This document shows, one piece after another, positions 48,506 through 59,902 of a stretch of DNA of 64,000 nt (within the stretch, counting starts at the first letter, position 1; each line of letters opens with the position of its first letter). The notes beneath the pieces were generated by a model. It made no database searches, was not told the DNA's origin, and saw only the letters and a list, made by a program, of their open reading frames with translations. Origin of the DNA: Larus michahellis (taxonomy: Eukaryota > Chordata > Aves > Charadriiformes > Laridae); NCBI RefSeq assembly GCF_964199755.1, contig NC_133898.1, positions 128,958,224-129,022,223 of the forward strand. Reading direction: 5' to 3'. Made by a program: the position numbers and the translations under genes.

Positions 48506-50070
48506 TTGTGGGTAGCTCCTGACCCACGGAAAAGTTTGAGCTGTGTCTGGAAATCATCCAGGAGGCAGCTGGTTGGCATAGACAAAAACTGTGCCCAGGG
48601 CTGCTCTACCTCCTTGAGAGCACTGACTTTTTAAAGGATTTAGGTATTTTGAAATCTGGCCTCACTCTCATTTGACACAAACCCCATAATCTCTATGGAC
48701 AAGCGTAGCTCGATAGATGGCACTGTCTACAGCGTGCCTCACTATCTGCCCAGGGCAGATGAATTGGGTGGCCAGTGGTCCATGCTGCAGAACGTCAGGT
48801 TCAGACCTGGTCTTCCAGTTCATTCCCAGGCAAGCCACCAGATTTCTGAACCAGCCTAGTGAGGCCAAAATGTGCCCTACCCAACTTCAATCAGTGCTTC
48901 CCAGAAAACTGTCCATCAGCAAAATGCTTCCCCTCCAGCAAATTAGCAAACTCTGATGAAATGTGGCGCCACCTGTTTCCCTCCTGACGAGCTCCACTAG
49001 CCTAGGGTAGGGTTTTGTCTTGCTTTCATTATTTCAGTCTGTAAGACGTTTCTGCCTGGTCAAAATTCCACTAAAAGTGGGCAGTTGCTGGGTTATGAGC
49101 GTTATCACACATGCAATCGTTGTGTACGTCCACTGCTTGGAAAGCTCACATTTCTAGTTCATTTCTCAGACAACTGCAACGTTATTGTAGGTCAAAATAG
49201 CACCCTCATCAGCTTTCTCAACACAGGAGATTCATTTTGCTGGGTACAAGTGCTCTTGCTGTTTCACCAGCATAATTCATCCGCAGAACTTAAGGCTGGG
49301 CTGGGAAGTGCGTTCTTTAATCATGTTAATGTTACCCTGTGGCAGTTCTCTTTTTAAATTTTTTGATTGAATTTAATGGAGGTGAAAGTCACTAGCCGAA
49401 TGGTTTCAGAGACAGATGCTCCCTGGCTAATCAAAAAATGATTTTGCAAAGCAAAGCTCCCCCTCTGCTGCCCGGCCACGGGCCCAGACGGCAATGGCTT
49501 TTCAGCCCACGGTCCCTGTCCCCATTGTCGTTGCCTAAAGGGCAGAGGATCTCTCTGTCCTGGGTGTGGGTTTAGTGCCCTCGATGAATGATTCCTGCAG
49601 GATGAAGCCGTGCACACCTGTGTCTGCCCATCTGTCCCCCTGCAAACACCACACACACGTCTGAGAAAACCCTTTCCCCGTGGAGGATGGAGACCTTAGT
49701 CATGAAGCAGGGGCTGCAGGGAGAGCTCGGTCCTTACCAGGCGTTCAGAGGAGGGGTTGGAGGTTGGATGCTATGAAAGCAAAGGTGGTTCTTGACTTTC
49801 GGACTTTGTTTGATATCAGGACAGTGGTCCTGCAGGTGGGGTATGTTCTGAGGGCACGCATCCTCTGTGAGGTTTTCCCACATGTGGATGTTTGTGTGTG
49901 TCATCTGTTTTCCCTTAGGAATCCCTGGTATCAAATACTGCTTGAACTCTACTATTTAGCTTCAAAAGTCATCATCCCATATCACAAACTCGGTGCAGTA
50001 AGAGGTAACCAGTTCTGGCACTCACAACCTGGGACATTATAAAAGGACATCTGTATTGGAGCCAAGACCT

Positions 50071-50375
50071 CATAGAATCATAGAATCATAGAATCTTCAT
50101 GGTCGGAAAGGACCTTTGAGATCATCAAGTCCAACCATACACGCACAAAAAACCCCAAAAAAACCCAAAAAACCAACAAAACCAACCCGCCACAAACAAA
50201 CCCCCTACAATCTCTGTCACTAGAGCATGCCCTGAAGTGCCACATCTAGACGTTCCTTAAACACCTCTAGGGATGGTGACTCAACCCCCTCCCTGGGCAG
50301 GCTGTTCCAGTGCCTGACCACTCTTTCAGTAAAGTAATTCCTCCTAATATCTAACCTAAACCTCCCCTGCCTGCC
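50071..50375 (-). mobile_element. CR1 3' fragment, minus strand
   Basis: CATAGAATCATAGAATCATA is at the left, followed by an A/C-rich linker (50145-50205) and AGAGCATGCCCTGAAGTGCC. The linker and body match the 40-kb CR1 in inverse orientation, so both belong to one subfamily. Confidence 0.94.
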
Positions 50376-51101
50376 TGCCCCCTCTAAACCTCACCTGAGA
50401 AAGGTTTATAATATTCAAATTAAAAACTCCTGGACTCAATTTCCCACTCATTTCTTTTGCTTTGATCCTCCTGGACAAACTTTGCTGTCTCCTTTCAGAA
50501 TTTAAGCTGGCAATAGAGCACTGCCCAGCCCATGGCTGGGGGGACACCAGGCAGGAGGACACAGCCCGTGCTGTGCTGAGCCCTCTCTGCAGGGACGTGA
50601 GACCTCTCCTCCCGTCGCTCCCACAGCTTGGCCACCTTTTTCAAGTTGCTATGAGATAACAGCCCAAATTCCTGTGCCCAGAGCCATCCAAAACTGTGTC
50701 TCGTCCAAGGGGACTTGTTGGAAACCATCCTTTTCCCTCACCCTCCTTTCTGTTCATGGTTTCCCTTGCAGAGCTCCTGCCTCTCTCACTGCAGGGAGGG
50801 AGTCAGGGCAGGGGGGAGAGCATGAGGAGAGGCTCATCTGCTCAACAAGGTGTTTCGTTTCCAGCACCACCGCTGCTTTCCGTCCCCAAGAGTCCTGCAC
50901 CCCTGCTGCCCAGGTCAATATGCCTTTGCAGGCAGTTCCCTGGCCCTGGGCATCCTGCCCTGGCCTCCTGCAGAGAAGCTTTAGCAACCCCAGGAAGCCA
51001 TGGGAAAGATCAATGTTCGTTCCTGAAGCGAAGGCTCTTCTCCTCCGTCGTCTCTGTGACCCTGCAGGCAGCGTGAGCGCCCAGGAGCCTGTTTACTTTA
51101 C

Positions 51102-51244
51102 CTGGCAGGTGCTTCTTTCTCCTTCCTCCAGCTCAGCACACAGCACGTTCTCCACCAGCTCGGGGATCCTCTCCAAGCACTGCTCCCTGCTGATGAGCTT
51201 CATCCGCGCTTTCTGCAGCACGTGGGATGCCGGCACCGTGACTG
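51102..51244 (-). CDS. PRSS55: PRSS55-like serine protease, exon with Cys168, Cys182 and Cys191
   Basis: This is a short exon of two bases plus 47 codons. The acceptor pyrimidine tract ends GGTTAGCAG and the donor is CAG|GTAAAG. It encodes KARMKLISREQCLERIPELV, then ENVLCAELEEGERSTCQ. Three cysteines fall where Cys168, Cys182 and Cys191 of the S1 fold belong, and human PRSS55 has the same pattern (EECSKMFPKLTKNMLCAGY, DACK). The residue two before Cys191, position 189 at the base of the S1 pocket, is Ser here and Asp in human. The phases join the Asp102 exon (phase 1) and the Ser195 exon (phase 0) without a frameshift. The acceptor is a tandem TAG-CAG, so two products differing by one residue are possible. 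Confidence 0.87.
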
Positions 51245-54129
51245 CTAACCAGCAAGTGAGAAGAGAATGATTAACAAACCCTGCAAAGCAGGGCAGACTT
51301 CTAAGGGTGAAACCACAGCCAGGGGCTAGCCCACGGGACTGCTCTCAGCTGGATTTGTAAGGCCTCTCAAGGCAAGAGGATTTGGGGGCACAACCATATG
51401 GTCTTGGGGCCACGGGGGCTTACAGGGGCTGTCCAAATGGTAGCAAAGATGAGTTTGTGCTCTTGACTTCATTCCAGACTAGGAGGTGGGTGGGTAGGTA
51501 GGTAGAGAGGGGGAAGGTGTTAATGGGCAAAGCTGAAACTCTAGGGAGTGGAGGCTTGCTAAATAGGATTTTAAAAATCCCTTAATTTCTAGATGAACTG
51601 TGGGATGTGGTACAGCCAGAAGACCCTCAAAGGGATGGCTTATGCTGCTGGTCTTGGTGGTGACCTGAGATGAGCTGCTTTGCACACCTTGGGGTTCTCG
51701 CTCACGTTTCTGGGGGACCCAGTTTGAGGGACTCTTCACGGGGTCCTGTGCAAGCCCCGTGGAGGGACATCCACTGAGCTTTCCCCAGAAGAGATGGTCT
51801 TGTTATTCCCATGGTTTCCCGGGGGGCTGTGAGGCCATGCCTCACCCAGGGGACCAGCTTTATCTTTCACAATGTGGTTCTCAGTACGCAGTGGAAATAA
51901 CTGCTTTATTCTTCCCTTGAGATGGGAAAGCAGAAATTACAGTGGGCACCAGCAAGTGACAAAAAGACTGAAAATATGCAGGGCTACTTGGAAAACCCAC
52001 CCATTTCACCCATGTCTCTCTTTAAAGTGAACCTGAATCTGAAGAATAAAACTGGCTTTGGAGGATGTTGCTGCTGGGGAGGAGACCTACAGATTTTCAG
52101 AAACTCATTCCCTCTTCCATATTTCACGGAGCTAAATCCTCCCAGCACCTTTGAGAAGGTGGGACTCAAAGGTATATCTAAAAGATAGAAAGCTGCCAGG
52201 TCCCTTTCCCAGCTAAGACGGGGCTGCTCCATGGAATTGCCCACAGACTAAAACACTTCGATGTAGGCATCTCCAAGGAGGCGACTCCGCTTGTTGAGGT
52301 CTAATTGACTGCAGTTGAAGAGGAGTCAGGCTAGTGCCTCCTGAGGTGCCAGTGGAGAGATGTCCACCTACAAAAGGCTGTTAGAGATGAGAAATGACGC
52401 ATTTTTCCCCCGCTGAGGAGCAAGGCCTCATACATATGGTATGGCCCGTATCACACCATTGCACATCCCTCTCATCAAACTCAGCTTCTGCTGATTTTCT
52501 TCTGAAACACCTCTGGTTTTCTTCTGAAATATCGTCCTCCTGTACTGGGCACTGGTGAGGCCCCACCTCGAGGTCTGTGTCCACTTTTGGGCCCCTCACG
52601 CCAAGAAAGACCTTGAGGGGCTGGAGCGTGTCCAGAGAAGGGCAACAGAGCTGGTGAGGGGTCTGGAGCACAAGTCTGGTGAGGAGCGGCTGAGGGAGCT
52701 GGGGGTGTTCAGCCTGGAGAAGAGGAGGCTGAGGGGAGACCTTCTCGCTCTCTACAGCTCCCTGAAAGGAGGGGGTAGCCAGGGGGGGTCGGGCTCTTCT
52801 CCCAAGGAACGGGCCATGGCACAAGAGGAAACGGCCTCAAGTTGCACCAGGGGAGGTTTAGGATGGATATTAGGATCAATTTCTTCACTGAAAGGGTTTT
52901 TAAGCATTGGAAGAGGCTGCCCAGGGCAATGGTGGAGTCGCCATCCCTGGAGGGATTGAAAAGCTGGGCAGACATGGTGCTAAGGGACATGGTTTAGTGA
53001 TGGTTTTTGTCAGAGTTGGGTTGATGGTTGGCCTCGATGATCTGAAAGGTCCCTCCCAACCTGGGCAATTCTGTGGTTCTGTGATCTCCCAGACAGAAGG
53101 GGTCTATGCCAGGGCTGAGCACACTGACTTCACGCAGGGTGTAAAGCGGAGGGAAGAAGCGATGTCAACTGAGCCCATACAGTGGCATGAGGCCGATCTC
53201 CGGAGCCACGCCATGCATTTTGCAAAGCGACTAGCTAAAGAGAAATCCTTCCAAGCTGCAGAGTGACTCTGCAGCAGCCCCTGCTTTTCTGTTCCTAGGA
53301 GCACGTTACCTTGGTGAAATGGGAGAGTTTCACAACTACAACACAGCGTTGGGTTGTGTATCACTGTTACATGAGGCAAATAAAGCCTAAGAAGGATAAT
53401 GCAGAGGTTCAGAGAGAAAACGGTAGCCCTTTGGAGCAGAATAACAAGGTTTAAATAGGACATTCACTTACTACATTGTAGGAGGGACTATTAAAGCCCC
53501 AAGGCACCACCCTGCCCACTCCGTCCCGACAACCTCTTTCCAATAATGAAATGGCTCATTAGCCATTTAGTGACATTTGTTCAGGAAAGACATTTTAGGT
53601 CACAATCAGAGCTGGAGCTACTTTCATTAGGGCTTAAACGAGAGCAATTAGCAATAGCAATCTGCTGTTCTAAATGAGTGAAGAGGAAAGGTAACCAGTA
53701 CCATTGAACCAAACTGGTTCATGGGGGCATTAAGCCAAAGACAACCCTAGACCTTAATTTCCCTTATTGCAGACCACTTTTGACCCAGCCTAACTTGCCC
53801 ACCAGGGTGGAGCTTGTCTTACTCTGGATGCGGAAAAATGCATCCACGGGAAGGTTGAGCTCCTGCAGAGCAAAGGCGGCTCTAAGGTTTCAGCTCAAAC
53901 ACACGTGCCCAGAGCACCAGGGACTTTGCTCTGGAGGACAGTAGGCGACTGGTTCTTGCACTGAAAAGAGAGCTGATGGGTGTTCAGAGGCTGAAAAGGT
54001 CTGGATGTGTTTACCAGGGACGGAGGGAGTGGAAGTCAGTGTGGGTAACCCCTCCTGGGAGCAAACATCTACTTGAAATGGATAAAAACCAGCCTCCATT
54101 AGCAAATACATCTCCCGACAGCATCTCAC
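51245..54129 (-). other. PRSS55: PRSS55 intron between Asp102 and Cys168 exons
   Basis: This is a phase-1 intron of about 2.9 kb. It holds one antisense CR1 fragment (52535-53083); the rest is unique non-coding sequence in which no exon is seen. Confidence 0.8.
52535..53083 (+). mobile_element. CR1 3' fragment (about 0.55 kb)
   Basis: It starts GTACTGGGCACTGGTGAGG in the reverse transcriptase C-terminal region ([13 protein letters not shown]). It carries one frameshift after the GLFS-equivalent segment and ends CTGTGGTTCTGTGATC. It lies antisense in the PRSS55 intron. Confidence 0.94.
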
Positions 54130-54377
54130 CTCCACTTGTGGATCCCCACCCAGCAACCCAGCACTGTTGCCACGTATCGATGTCATGTATGAAGGGCAAG
54201 CAGATGGGGGTTTTCTCATTGCTGAACTCGATGGGAGAGCCGAGCAGGATCAGAGCGATATCATTTTCCATGCTCATTCCATCGAAGTTTTCGTGGAGGA
54301 TCAAGCTGTCGGGTTTATGTTCTTCCAGCGGGAGGCTGAGGTCGGTTCCCCCCACTACAACGGTGAGGTCTGGTGGC
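54130..54377 (-). CDS. PRSS55: PRSS55-like serine protease, exon with catalytic Asp102
   Basis: The acceptor is at TTTTGCATATAAG (54378) and the donor is GTGAGA at 54129. The exon has one base, 82 codons and one base, and its phases match both neighbouring exons. It encodes PPDLTVVVGGTDLSLP, then LILHENFDGMSMENDIALIL (Asp102 in ENDIAL), TPICLPF (Cys122) and QQCWVAGWGSTSGG (Cys136 and the AGWG motif). Human PRSS55 has the same order: LSVVLGTNDLTSP, MDNDIALLLLASPI, VPICLP, CWVAGWG. The frame is open throughout with no indel. This exon is the best conserved part of the protease and by itself identifies a trypsin-fold S1 family member on the minus strand. Confidence 0.93.
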
Positions 54378-55264
54378 CTTATATGCAAAACAGAAGCAGC
54401 GTAGACATAAGCAAACGCGAAGGCTTTGTGTTGTAACGGTTGGTGCCTCCTCCCCCTGAGCAGGGCAGGGTGGTGCTCAGCAAATTGCAGAGGCAGGTTG
54501 GCTATAAATATCGTAGAAATGTACCCTCACTTCTAGGCGAAGCTAATTTTCAAGGGAGAGAGGTGCAGAGGTAGAATACGAACGCAACCAAGTTATAAAT
54601 AGCCCAGTCGCTAATGAACAGATGGAGTTGGCTGGATCTTCGGGATCGCTGTGCCCTGGGCTGGCGGATCCGGACCCCGCTGCCTCCAGGCAGCTGCTGC
54701 AGGTTGTGATGCCACAGGTCATTTGTCACCTGAGCAGCTCCGTCTCTCCAACCTGCCGCATCTTGGAAGGGGTTGGCAGAGGGCTGGACTCTGCCCCTGG
54801 GCATTGCCTGGGGCTGATCTACCCAGAAACTGCTGTTTTAAAATCAGACTCTCCGTGAGGTAAAGTTGTTTGCTGTATGAAAGCCAAGGTAATTTTGGTG
54901 TTAGAATAAGCTGGAACGGAATATACCTCTTTTTAGATGCACAGGAAATGCTCGGGGCCCTCAGAAGAGCATCACAGGCATTTATACGAGGCTACTCAAA
55001 CCATCCTGCAAAATATTCTCCTTCTGCATCTCCTGGTTACGCAGATTTCCGCACATTTCTGTTGTAACAGTATCTCTGATCAAAAATGGGCCTGTTTTCC
55101 CCACAGGAAACAATTCCTGTGTTCAGGGCTCTCTTTCTGGCTCAGTCACATGTATGCTGCGCTTGACCCCAAGGACATACACATCATGTCCACCCCACAC
55201 CCACAAGGAGCGACGTTATGAACCCGTTGGGCCCGGGCTGTCCCTGCTTCCCCCGAGTACTCAC
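54378..55264 (-). other. PRSS55: PRSS55 intron between His57 and Asp102 exons
   Basis: This is an 887-nt intron with a GTGAGT donor. It splits a Val codon (GT|G). No repeat or additional exon is seen in it. Confidence 0.8.
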
Positions 55265-55454
55265 ACCTCTTCTGCAAAGCAATGGGCCGCAGTTAAAACC
55301 CACAACGCGCTGATGATGGTGCCTCCGCAGATATGTTTCCCGTTGCTCTGGATGCTCACGTGCCACGGGAACTCCCCAGCCTTGGCATATCTCCCCGCCA
55401 TGGTCCTCTTGCCAGTCTCCAGAAAGGACTCGTAAGATGGTCGGAGGCCACACT
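55265..55454 (-). CDS. PRSS55: PRSS55-like serine protease, exon with activation site and catalytic His57
   Basis: In mammals PRSS55 is a testis-expressed, membrane-anchored trypsin-family protease needed for sperm function. The acceptor TTTTCTACCCAG is at 55455. The exon starts with two bases completing a Glu codon (ECG, the prodomain cysteine) and encodes 62 residues ending in a GT|GTGAGT donor. Visible in order: CGLRPSYES; the activation site GKR then TMAG where R-IVGG/ITGG is expected; GEFPWHVSIQ; ICGGTII (Cys42); and WVLTAAHCF with catalytic His57 and Cys58. This aligns with human PRSS55 (ECG, GEFPWQVSIQ, LTAAHC, ending in Glu-Glu). The oddity is that the new N-terminus would be Thr-Met-Ala-Gly instead of Ile/Val-X-Gly-Gly. 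No upstream signal-peptide exon was recognised. Confidence 0.9.
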
Positions 55455-58121
55455 CTGGGTAGAAAATGGGACACGTTGCTCACGTACAGCGGCGCCGCTG
55501 CCTGTGCTACTAACCTAGAGGGGCAGGACATCAGCTAAAGCACTGGTCTATAATTGTCCATGCTACTCTGTGTCTACCAAAGCCCCTGGCATCACTGTAG
55601 CCTCCCCAAACCTGCATTCTGCCGAGCAACGCCCAGGCCGTTTGGGGGCTAGCAGGGCCATAGACCATATTGCATGGGCAGGTTGGATAAAGTCCTGGTT
55701 TAGGGTGTACGAGTGGAAGAGTTCAGCGCCAGGCTGCAGTACGAGCCATACACATATGCCGTCAGGGACAAGGAATAAGCCCAGGCCTATTTCATTTACC
55801 GATACGTGTATATCCTGTAGGGCTACCAGCAGTTCTGCTCTGCTGGTGATTTCTGAATGAAAAAAGTTGAGAAAAAAAGCCTGCATCGACGCTGCTGATG
55901 AGAGAAGTTAAAGAAAAGAGGGGAAGCAGCAGCATTTCCATCCCAGTCTTGGACCGACTCTCCTGGACAACATTCAGGGCAGTGACGTTTCTGCAGACAC
56001 CTCAGGACATCTTCCCCATTCCACGTCCTCACCAGAGGTAACACATCTCTCTGCCAGGGGCAACCGCGATGTGACATCACACGATCCATTTGTTTCTGTT
56101 GATGTCACAGTTGGATGCTGACCATCCTAAGGCCATGAGGGAAAGCTCGGTGATTTCCAAGGGGCATGGAATTTCCTTTAGCTACGATAAGAGTAGGGCA
56201 GGAGTGAAATCCCTGTCTGTATCCTGGACTGACTTTCACAGGGCAGAGCAACGGTGGACTTCATGCGTTGGGTGCTGTAGGCCTTTTTGGATCTTGAACC
56301 ACAGAAGACCATAGTTGCTGGTCCTGCACTAGTTTTTGTCTTCAACTCTGAGAAGTGCTGAAGCCAACCAAACTCTGAATTAATTTTCTCTTCTTCGTTT
56401 AGACCGTGTCTGTTCTCAGAAGAAAGAGGCAGCTCTGTGGGAGGGTAAATTTCAAGCAGTGCCAAATCAAAAGTAGAGCATCAAAGATGCTAAGGCAGCC
56501 ACTCCCTTCTTCCCTGTGGGCAGAGGTGGCTTACCAGACCAAATCCATCTTAAAAAAAATTTAATCCATGAGGCTGAATCATTAGCGTTTCACCTTTACT
56601 GATTATATCCCCTATGTATCTTTGTGCCTTCAGCAGCATCCGCAACGGGTCAAGGCCAAAATTCCACCCTACAGTAACTCCACAATTAATTCTGTGGTGG
56701 CATAATATTTTGGTGTGGACCAATTTTAGCATCAATGGGCCCATCTACGCTGATTTCTAAACCAACACATTATTTCCATTGGGACAGGAGTTAAAAAAAA
56801 CTCAGCCAGGTTCAGGCTTGAGCCCGGCTATATTAAAGAGAGAATGGTGCTTTCTCCAAACATTTTCCAGCTTGTTTCAAAATGATAACTATAGCATGGA
56901 GTAGGAGGGGAGGGAGGGGAAAGGACAGAAGGGAAACGAGCAACATTTTATGAACACCCGAATGATTCAGCATATGAAATGTTCTGCCTTGCACACTGGA
57001 GCAGATCAGGAGTTATCCCACTGAAGTCTGATTTACACAGAGGTTAAAAACACATAGGATGAAAGTCAGACTTTATTTTCCTCTCTTCTTTGCTCTTATG
57101 TCACCTCATGCCTAGGAAATTAGGGAAAAGTGCTGGTTTCCTTGACAGTGAGCACTAGAACGATGCAGTGGCACAACGCGTTGAAGGCAGGCGATCAGTT
57201 ACCACAGCAACTGGAAATCCGGAGTGGGATGTGGGCACATTTTGGGGCATCTCCAGAATGCCTAAATCTCCAGAGCCTACAGATGGCCATCCTGCCAGAG
57301 GTAGCTCCTCTCAAGCTTGTCCCAGGAATAAATCTGCTGAAAGGACAGGTTTCTTCTGGCTTTCGAGACTGGAATGAACTAAGCATCAGCTGAGGAGCAA
57401 GGGAAGATGGGGAGCCAATTTCTCTGACATGAAATTATTGCCTGTCTTTGGTTAAAGCAGGCAGGACTTCAGCAGTGGATTTACAAGCCCAAAGACTGAC
57501 TATCTGATGCACATTTTCAGTTGCTCCGGTCTTGGAACAGGATCTGGTCTGCTGGGTAGTTAGAAGAGACATTTGGGGAGATGTTTTGGGCCTTTCTGAG
57601 CCTAAAACCTGAGTTGGTGAGCAGGAAATATCAAACCAAGCCATGGAGAGTGCCATGGAAATGCCACAGACATGTGTCTCTGGGTGCCCACCATCTCACC
57701 CTCAAAATGGCTTTATGAGCTCTGCTGCACAGAATCGCCACATCAAGGCAGGCTCCTACAAGCTTTCCTTGAAGAAGAGCTAAGGTGCTCCGTTATACAT
57801 CTGCAAGAGGACACAGCAATGACACGTGTTCTTCAAACCTAGTGATTAAGACAGCCTCCAAAATAGGAAACAGGCGAGAGGTTCAAGCCCACACCTCCCA
57901 CTGCCCTGGGAAGTATTGCAAGCAGCAAGTTAGATAGGTGGGACAAACCCATCCCCATCTCTCCTACTGAAGCTGTTTGTCATAGTGCCATACCCCATAG
58001 CATACATAAAACCCATAGTATCCCATATCCTTATAGGATAGCTCCTGCATCCCCCACATCCTTTGGCTGTAGCCTTTACTCTCCACTCTGAGAACCCCAT
58101 CAATAAAATGAAAATTTATCT
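55455..58121. other. Region upstream of recognised PRSS55 exons
   Basis: The first (signal-peptide) exon and promoter of the protease should lie here or further right. No short ATG-initiated hydrophobic exon with a phase-1 donor could be identified with confidence. A degenerate tRNA-like SINE remnant sits near 57865-57900. The rest is unique sequence. Confidence 0.5.
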
Positions 58122-58915
58122 TCATAGAATGAGAGAATGGTTTAGGTTGGAAGGGACCTTAAAGATCATCCAGTTCCAACCCCCTGCCCTGGGCAGGGAC
58201 ACCTCCCACCAGACCAGGTTGCTCCAAGCTCCATCCAACCTGGCCTTGAACCCCTCCAGGGATGGGGCAGCCACAGCTTCTCTGGGCAACCTGGGCCAGG
58301 GGCTCACCCCCCTCACACCAAAGAATTTCTTCACAATATCTCATCTCAATCTCCCCTCTTTCAGTTTAAGACCATTCCCCCTCGTCCCATGGCTCCCCTC
58401 CCTGCTCCAGAGTCCCTCCCCAGCTTTCCTGGAGCCCCTTGAGGGACTGGCAGGGGCTGGAAGGTCTCCGCGGAGCCTTCTCTTCTCCAGGCTGAACCCC
58501 CCCAGCTCTCTCAGCCTGTCCTCCCAGCAGAGGGGCTCCAGCCCTCCCAGCATCTCCGGGGCCTCCTCTGGCCCTGCTCCAACAGCTCCGTGTCTCTCCT
58601 GTGCCGAGGCCCCAGCGCTGGAGGCAGCACTGCAGGGGGGTCTCCCCCGAGCGCAGCAGAGGGGCAGAATCCCCCCCTCGCCCTGCTGCCCACGCTGCTG
58701 GGGATGCAGCCCAGGCTGCGGGGGGGTTTCTGGGCTGCCAGCGCACGGTGCCGGCTCCTGTGGAGCTTCTCACCCACCAACACCCCCAAGTCCTTCTCCT
58801 CAGGGCTGCTCTCCAGCCATTCTCCACCCAGCCTGTGTTTGTGCTTGGGATTGCCCCGACCCACGTGCAGGACCTTGCACTTGGTGTGGTTGAACTTCAT
58901 GAGGTCCTGGCTGTC
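58122..58915 (-). mobile_element. CR1 3' half, minus strand (about 0.79 kb)
   Basis: The tail at the left is degraded (TCATAGAATGAGAGAATGG). On the minus strand 58511-58900 encodes MKFNHTKCKVLHVGRGNP and SSPEEKDLGVLVGEKL, the CR1 reverse transcriptase C-terminal segment, with later frameshifts. It is GC-rich, about 0.4 kb beyond the inferred MSRA 3' end. Confidence 0.95.
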
Positions 58916-59246
58916 CTGTTATTTTGACTGTACACTCAGTGGAGCAGAGACTGACCAACGTTATGTCTGCACAAGCACCCGCCATAATGAGCTCTGGTCT
59001 TGGTGGGGGCTCCACAAGCTATTGAAGTACAGTTAATTAATCATAGGAATAATTACATTACAGTGCAGACAATATGAATTCTACTCCTCCGTACTGTCAT
59101 GCACAATAATACAGATTTAAAAGCCCTGGTGTTTAATTAGCAGGCTACAGACTTTTATAATACTTGATACTGGTTTTAGATCTACCCAGATATATACTTA
59201 GAGCCATGGAACGCATCACAGACAACGTTTTTCTTTGTTTTGCAAT
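58916..59246. other. AT-rich spacer beyond MSRA 3' end
   Basis: Unique AT-rich sequence between the MSRA poly(A) signal and the minus-strand CR1. Nothing recognised. Confidence 0.5.
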
Positions 59247-59252
59247 TTTATT
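59247..59252 (-). terminator. MSRA: MSRA poly(A) signal candidate (AATAAA)
   Basis: AATAAA lies on the minus strand about 650 nt after the MSRA stop codon, within ACAATAAAATTGC. A T/GT-rich stretch (around 59220-59235, read on the minus strand) follows, as expected for a downstream element. This implies a 3' UTR of roughly 0.66 kb. Other signals further down cannot be excluded. Confidence 0.6.
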
Positions 59253-59902
59253 GTAGTTCAGGAAACAAAACTGATTTCTTTTTGTGTTTAAACACTTTTT
59301 GGAACTGTCAGAAAGAAGTATCCCATTACAATTTTACTTTTTCTCACTAAAATTATTTCAGAAAATAGGCACTCTAGGTGATACTACATGTTGCTGTGAA
59401 AGTGGAATTGTGAGAGAATTACTGATCTCATACATTTATCATTCTCAAAGACAACATATTACAGGATTGTGATAGTTACGATGAGCCCAACCATGTCTAC
59501 AGAAGTCAAAGTGCTCCTAACATGCGCAACTTCATTAACCCTGGAAAATAAATGTCTGTAGGCATTAGTTATGCAAAGCAGTTAGCAGGTGCCACCACCC
59601 CGCAATTCAGCCCTTTAACGCCACATCAAGCCCAAATTTTATAAGTTGAGTTTGTTTTCTCTCCAGATTACAAGATTGCAAGAAAATCCCTGTGAGCCGC
59701 ACAAAGCAAGAAGCATTTGCCAACAGGCGCGATTTCTGCCTCTGCTTTGGCTGTTACTGTCGGTGAGTGGGAAACTGCGCGGATAACGGAAAGCCACCCC
59801 AAGATTCCCAAATCTGATGCTACAGGCGTACGGTAACACCTATCAGGGGTTGTTTTCAAACCACTCCCTAAACCAAAGTGGAGGCGGAGGAGTAAGCACA
59901 GG
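59253..59902 (-). other. MSRA: MSRA 3' UTR (inferred)
   Basis: This AT-rich non-coding sequence lies between the MSRA stop codon and the candidate poly(A) signal. It contains no CR1 insertion. It carries one copy (59546-59573) of an exact 28-bp sequence that recurs in the intron just upstream of the exon. The extent is inferred from the signal position only. Confidence 0.55.
59546..59573 (+). repeat. 28-bp direct repeat, copy 1 (MSRA 3' UTR)
   Basis: Contains ATAAATGTCTGTAGGCATTA. It is identical over 28 bases to 60179-60206. Confidence 0.97.

Larger units (their letters stand above)
39167..51101 (-). other. PRSS55: PRSS55 last intron (about 11.9 kb)
   Basis: This intron lies between the Cys191 exon and the Ser195 exon. 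Its phase is 0 and its boundaries are GTAAAG and CCGTAG. It contains at least seven CR1-derived segments in both orientations, an ancient CR1 fossil of about 1.1 kb and a MIR-like fragment. The remaining sequence is unique, and no additional protease exon was recognised. The mature transcript therefore depends on splicing out a repeat-laden intron. Confidence 0.8.

Noticed and set aside
55184-55531. 115-codon minus-strand frame over the protease His57 exon
   Set aside because: It is in the wrong frame; the correct frame carries LTAAHC and joins the next exon in phase.
58063-58893. 276-codon plus-strand frame
   Set aside because: It reads through the antisense strand of a GC-rich CR1 copy.
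55455-59240. Signal-peptide exon of the PRSS55-like gene
   Set aside because: No candidate combined an ATG, a hydrophobic run and a phase-1 donor convincingly. A minus-strand ATG near 57656 (MALSMAWFD) was considered, but it lacks a hydrophobic core of adequate length.
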